Part shown: in pieces, positions 14,619 through 17,770 of the stretch | How positions within the stretch are numbered: position 1 is the first letter of the stretch | How the letters are laid out: the number at the start of each line of letters is the position of its first letter | NCBI GenBank assembly: GCA_002427325.1 | Contig: DIQS01000014.1 | Coordinates: 79,362-97,131, forward strand | Length of the DNA stretch: 17,770 nt | Reading direction: 5' to 3' | From: Cloacimonetes bacterium UBA5456 | Lineage (GTDB): Bacteria > Cloacimonadota > Cloacimonadia > Cloacimonadales > Cloacimonadaceae | The notes under the pieces: generated by a model | Databases searched by the model: none | The model's input: the letters and a program-made list of their open reading frames with translations, nothing else | Told to the model about the DNA's origin: nothing | Translations under genes and position numbers: made by a program

Positions 14619-16619
14619 ATGGCAAAGAATACTGCCCAAGAAACTGGAAGTTTCAGCATCCATACAGAAAACATCTTTCCCATTATCAAGAAATGGCTTT
14701 ATTCCCAGCACGACATCTTTCTTCGTGAGCTGGTCTCAAACGCCGTTGACGCTATTTCCAAGCGCAGCTATGCAGACGAAAGCTATAAAGAAGAAGAGCA
14801 AAAGATTGAGATAAAGCTTGATAAATCCAAGAAAACCTTAGAGATTCACGACACCGGAATCGGCATGACCGCAGACGAGATCAAGAAATATATCAACCAA
14901 ATCGCCTTCTCCGGCGCCGAGGAATTCGTGAACAAATTCAAAGATGTCCAGACCAATATCATCGGACACTTTGGTCTTGGCTTCTATTCATCTTTCATGG
15001 TGGCAAAGAAAGTCACTATCGACTCTCTATCCTACACAGAAGGCGCAAAACCCGCCTATTGGGAATGTGACGGCAGCACAGAGTTCCTCATGAAAGAAGG
15101 CAAGCGCAAAGAAGTCGGCACGACCATCACACTTCACTTCAGCGAGGATGCCGAGGAATATGCAAACTCCGACAAGATTCGCGAGATTCTCTTGCGCTAT
15201 TCGAACTTCCTCCCCATCCCCATCATGTTTGAAGACAAGCAAATAAACCAGCTCGAAGCACTTTGGAACCGTTCTCCTAAAGACGTCACCGATGAAGAAT
15301 ACATCAAGTTCTACCAAGATGTTTTCGGCGACTATCGCGAGCCCGTCTTTTGGATTCACCTAAACGTGGACTTCCCCTTCAACCTCAAAGGAATACTCTA
15401 TTTCCCCAAACTTCGTAACGAACCGGAGTTCTTCAAAGGACAGGTTAAGCTCTTCTGCAACAACGTCTTTGTGGCAGACAATCTCGAAGACCTCATCCCC
15501 GAGTTCCTGCTTTTGCTCAAAGGCGGCATAGACATCCCGGACATCCCCCTAAACGTCTCGCGCAGCTTTCTGCAAAACGATGCGCAGGTGCAAAAGATCT
15601 CCGGCTATATCATCAAAAAGGTCGCAGACCACCTCAAAGACACCTTCAAGGAAGACCGCAAAAAGTTTGAGGAATATTGGGAAGACATACACACCTTCAT
15701 CAAGTTCGGCATGCTCAAAGAGGAAGATTTCTTCGAAGCCATGCACGAATATGCCATCTTCAAATCAGCTTCCGGCGACTATCTCACCATCGAAGAATAC
15801 AAGACGCGCAACTCCGCCGACTCTGAAGGCAAGACCCGCATCTGGTATGCCGCCGGTGAGGATACGCAAGTTAGCTATCTCAACCTCATGAAAGAGCAAG
15901 GCTTGGAAGTGATCTATCAGAATTCCCCCTTGGATGTGCATCTCTATCAACGCCTTGAAGGCAAATTGGAGAACACGGAATTCATCAGAGTGGATAGCGA
16001 GGTGAACGACATCCTCGTTGATAAAGAGCAAAGCACACTCGATAGTGAAGATATCAAACGCCTAAAGAAGCTCTTTTACAGAGCTTTAGACCAGAAGGTG
16101 GAAGCTTCCTTCAGCGAGGAAAGCTGGAAGGAATTTCTCAAGAAATATCCGCAGGCAACTGAGGCACTCAGCCCATACCAGATGCAAGAAGGCGAAACCA
16201 CACGCTTTGACCTGCTTGACTTGCCTGCCGAAGTCGATGACAAACTCGGTGATGAAGCCATGCAAGAGCTTAACTCCCATGCCTACACCGAGGTGACAGT
16301 TGAACTGAAGAGCCTCAAATCCAAGGACATCCCCGGCATGATCGTCTTCAGCGAATTCATGAGACGCTGGCATGATATGGACATGATGAACAGCTTTGGC
16401 GGCGGTATGGACATGCTGAAAAACCACAGCCTCGTAATCAATACCGAAAACCCCATCATCCAGAAGCTTGTAGAACTCGATAAATCCGGTGAGAACGAAA
16501 AGGTAGGGACCATCTCCTCATACATACACCGCCTCTCACTTCTTGAACAAAAACCTTTCAGTGGCGAAGAGCTCAAGGACTTCATCGCCACGGCAAACAA
16601 GGTTTTATCCTACCTATAA
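14619..16619 (+). CDS. htpG: Molecular chaperone HtpG (Hsp90)
   Basis: Cytosolic ATP-dependent Hsp90 chaperone, 666 residues, normal length. The N-terminal GHKL ATPase is intact: ELVSNAVDAISK with N41 and D44 (E38 as the likely catalytic glutamate), DTGIGM starting at D78, the lid/glycine segment GHFGLGFYSSFMVA at 116-129, and GTTITLHF from 167. The middle domain contains NVSRSFLQ; the C-terminal dimerisation domain contains the GGGMDMLKNH stretch and ends at LSYL. SNAVDA rather than SNASDA is common in the Bacteroidota-like group. The gene stands alone between a CIRCE-controlled promoter and a strong terminator, although read-through from the upstream operon is possible because no terminator separates them. 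Regulation by HrcA is inferred from the operator; no hrcA gene is in this window. Confidence 0.97.
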   Translation: MAKNTAQETGSFSIHTENIFPIIKKWLYSQHDIFLRELVSNAVDAISKRSYADESYKEEEQKIEIKLDKSKKTLEIHDTGIGMTADEIKKYINQIAFSGAEEFVNKFKDVQTNIIGHFGLGFYSSFMVAKKVTIDSLSYTEGAKPAYWECDGSTEFLMKEGKRKEVGTTITLHFSEDAEEYANSDKIREILLRYSNFLPIPIMFEDKQINQLEALWNRSPKDVTDEEYIKFYQDVFGDYREPVFWIHLNVDFPFNLKGILYFPKLRNEPEFFKGQVKLFCNNVFVADNLEDLIPEFLLLLKGGIDIPDIPLNVSRSFLQNDAQVQKISGYIIKKVADHLKDTFKEDRKKFEEYWEDIHTFIKFGMLKEEDFFEAMHEYAIFKSASGDYLTIEEYKTRNSADSEGKTRIWYAAGEDTQVSYLNLMKEQGLEVIYQNSPLDVHLYQRLEGKLENTEFIRVDSEVNDILVDKEQSTLDSEDIKRLKKLFYRALDQKVEASFSEESWKEFLKKYPQATEALSPYQMQEGETTRFDLLDLPAEVDDKLGDEAMQELNSHAYTEVTVELKSLKSKDIPGMIVFSEFMRRWHDMDMMNSFGGGMDMLKNHSLVINTENPIIQKLVELDKSGENEKVGTISSYIHRLSLLEQKPFSGEELKDFIATANKVLSYL

Positions 16620-16640
16620 ACTCTAATCATATAAACGACA

Positions 16641-16668
16641 AAAGCCCCGGCACAAACCGGGGCTTTTT
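16641..16668. terminator. Bidirectional rho-independent terminator between convergent genes
   Basis: A perfect 10-bp stem AAAGCCCCGG / CCGGGGCTTT (16641-16650 with 16657-16666), loop CACAAA, followed by T residues to 16668. On the minus strand the same hairpin is followed by TTTTG, so it can also end the coiled-coil protein gene transcribed toward it. Confidence 0.92.
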
Positions 16669-16685
16669 CAATATTGACAGATTTT

Positions 16686-17558
16686 TTATAGAAGCTCGAT
16701 CACGAGGAACTTCTGCTTACGGAAATTATCCGGATCAGTGATCTTCAGAACATATTCAGAGCCGTCTTTTTCAACCGTATAAGTAGTAGCTATGTGATTG
16801 GAAAGAATGCTATATCCCTTCTTTGTAGCAGGGAAGCGAATCTCTGTCTGATCCAAGAGATTGATCTCGGTGAAGACCAAGGCATCAATTGATCTTGCAA
16901 CTGTTGATACACGACCGATTCCCAACAATCCACCTTTACGATTGATGACCTTATTTTCCAAAAGCTGTTTACGAGTGCCAACCGTATAATACACTTGGCT
17001 TTCGCTGCGTTTGATCTCGCCAATTTCCTGCTCTTTTTGCAGCACGGTCTGCTCAATCTTTGCAATCTCTTTTTGACTATTTCTGCGTTCTTCTTCAAGG
17101 GTCTCATCCAAGATTCCCATGCGCTCTTGCAATTCAGCCATGATCTGTTCCTTATCGCTAATCGAAGCTTTGAGGCGATTGACAGTCTCTTGAACTCCGC
17201 TAAGCTGAGTGCGTGAATTTGCCAACTGGTTTTCCAATTGTGCAATCTTCTTTTTGTCGGCTTCTATCTGCTCTCTCATGTTTGCAATGGATGCAATCAT
17301 CTTGTCGCGTCTATTTGCTGGATCAGTACCTGCAAGCTCAGATTGCGTAAAGAGCTGGCCGGAAAGGTCTTGCTCCATTTCGTTCAAACTTGCTTGAATT
17401 TCTGAAATCACTTCCGCTGAAGATTCGTAAAGACTCTCTAATTCTGCTTTTTCTTTTATAAGTGCTTTATTTGCTTTCGAAGCGTTCATCCAAACAACTC
17501 CAAAAACGATTGCCAAAAGGGCAAGCACGGCTATTATTATTGTCTGAGTTAATTTCAT
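16686..17558 (-). CDS. Membrane-anchored coiled-coil protein of unknown function
   Basis: A 290-residue protein. It has an N-terminal hydrophobic helix (about 5-24), probably an uncleaved anchor, and a long coiled coil (about 30-190) with many Glu/Lys/Gln heptads. A C-terminal beta-rich domain (about 192-290) starts at YYTVGTRKQLLENKVINRKG, continues with GLLGIGRV, and ends DPDNFRKQKFLVIELL. I recall this C-terminal domain from coiled-coil proteins of Bacteroidota, some of which carry a collagen-binding adhesin (Cbp1) name. That name should not be transferred without a test, because nothing here shows adhesion. AGGAG at 17565-17569 (minus strand) lies 6 bases before the start codon. It is convergent with htpG and divergent from the next gene, so it is a single-gene unit. 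Confidence 0.8.
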   Translation of the reverse strand: MKLTQTIIIAVLALLAIVFGVVWMNASKANKALIKEKAELESLYESSAEVISEIQASLNEMEQDLSGQLFTQSELAGTDPANRRDKMIASIANMREQIEADKKKIAQLENQLANSRTQLSGVQETVNRLKASISDKEQIMAELQERMGILDETLEEERRNSQKEIAKIEQTVLQKEQEIGEIKRSESQVYYTVGTRKQLLENKVINRKGGLLGIGRVSTVARSIDALVFTEINLLDQTEIRFPATKKGYSILSNHIATTYTVEKDGSEYVLKITDPDNFRKQKFLVIELL

Positions 17559-17643
17559 TCTTGACTCCTAACGGGTTTTTATTCTAATGTCATTCCAATA
17601 TACTGCGTTTTTGTGTCAAGACAAATCAAAAAGGAAATAGTGG

Positions 17644-17770
17644 ATGAAATATTCATATTTAGCAGCATGGACGGCTGAGCATGATGGCTTTAAGGCTCAG
17701 ATAGACTGTCTTTTACTAACTGGAGACAGTCTGATTATCCGCCTCATCAAAAGAGGTGAGTTCACAGTCG
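17644..17770 (+). CDS. Partial CDS at window end, function unknown
   Basis: An open frame starts at ATG 17644 with AAGGA at 17631-17635 (8-base spacing) and runs 42 codons to the window edge without a stop. The visible product begins MKYSYLAAWTAEHDGF and continues with a hydrophobic/charged stretch (DSLIIRLIKRGEF). No signal peptide or known motif is visible in this fragment. It is divergent from the coiled-coil protein gene; the two start codons are 85 bases apart, so they share a control region. Confidence 0.6.
   Translation, partial: MKYSYLAAWTAEHDGFKAQIDCLLLTGDSLIIRLIKRGEFTV

Noticed and set aside
17597..17619. Minus-strand TTGACA (17614-17619) with TATATT (17597-17602) as promoter of the coiled-coil protein gene
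   Set aside because: The two boxes are only 11 bases apart, too close for a standard sigma-70 promoter; the real promoter in this short divergent region remains unresolved.

Overview
The window looks like chromosomal DNA of a Gram-negative (diderm) bacterium. Evidence for this is an outer-membrane efflux channel of the TolC family, signal peptides and a lipoprotein. Ribosome binding sites are strong and of the AAGGAG type, which argues against typical Bacteroidota. Several proteins nevertheless have their closest recognisable relatives in the Bacteroidota/FCB area: the RhaD-like aldolase, the coiled-coil protein with a C-terminal YYTVGT domain, and the HtpG with SNAVDA. My best guess is a Cloacimonadota-like FCB lineage; this is inference, not proof. 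No tRNA, rRNA, insertion sequence, phage gene or CRISPR array is visible.

Layout. (1) 1-277 is an AT-rich non-coding lead-in. (2) 278-4807 is a tightly packed operon for a MacAB/TolC-type tripartite exporter: outer-membrane channel, periplasmic adaptor, ATPase and permease, closed by a clear rho-independent terminator at 4834-4866. (3) 4901-8977 holds a 1088-residue ABCG-type half-transporter, with an N-terminal TerB-like domain and three degenerate FHA-like units, followed by a lipoprotein gene and a terminator at 9000-9036. (4) 9073-14521 is a six-gene, mostly overlapping operon. Its first four genes encode membrane proteins of unknown function; the first has a signal peptide, an FN3-like domain and a conserved domain I recall as DUF6754-like. 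The last two encode a stand-alone Aas-like acyl-ACP/acyl-CoA synthetase and a RhaD-like class II aldolase. (5) 14619-16619 is htpG (Hsp90), preceded by an almost perfect CIRCE operator at 14518-14544 that contains the stop codon of the aldolase gene. (6) A bidirectional terminator separates htpG from a convergent gene for a membrane-anchored coiled-coil protein (minus strand, 16686-17558). (7) A divergent gene begins at 17644 and runs off the window.

How the genes work together. Regions 2 and 3 are two export systems. The first probably moves substrates from periplasm or inner membrane through the outer membrane. The second is an exporter whose intracellular N-terminal modules look regulatory. 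Region 4 is the most intriguing. Four translationally coupled membrane proteins look like subunits of one complex, and coupling to an acyl-activating enzyme hints at lipid or envelope work, but the sequence does not reveal a function. The CIRCE site indicates that HrcA controls htpG directly in this organism.
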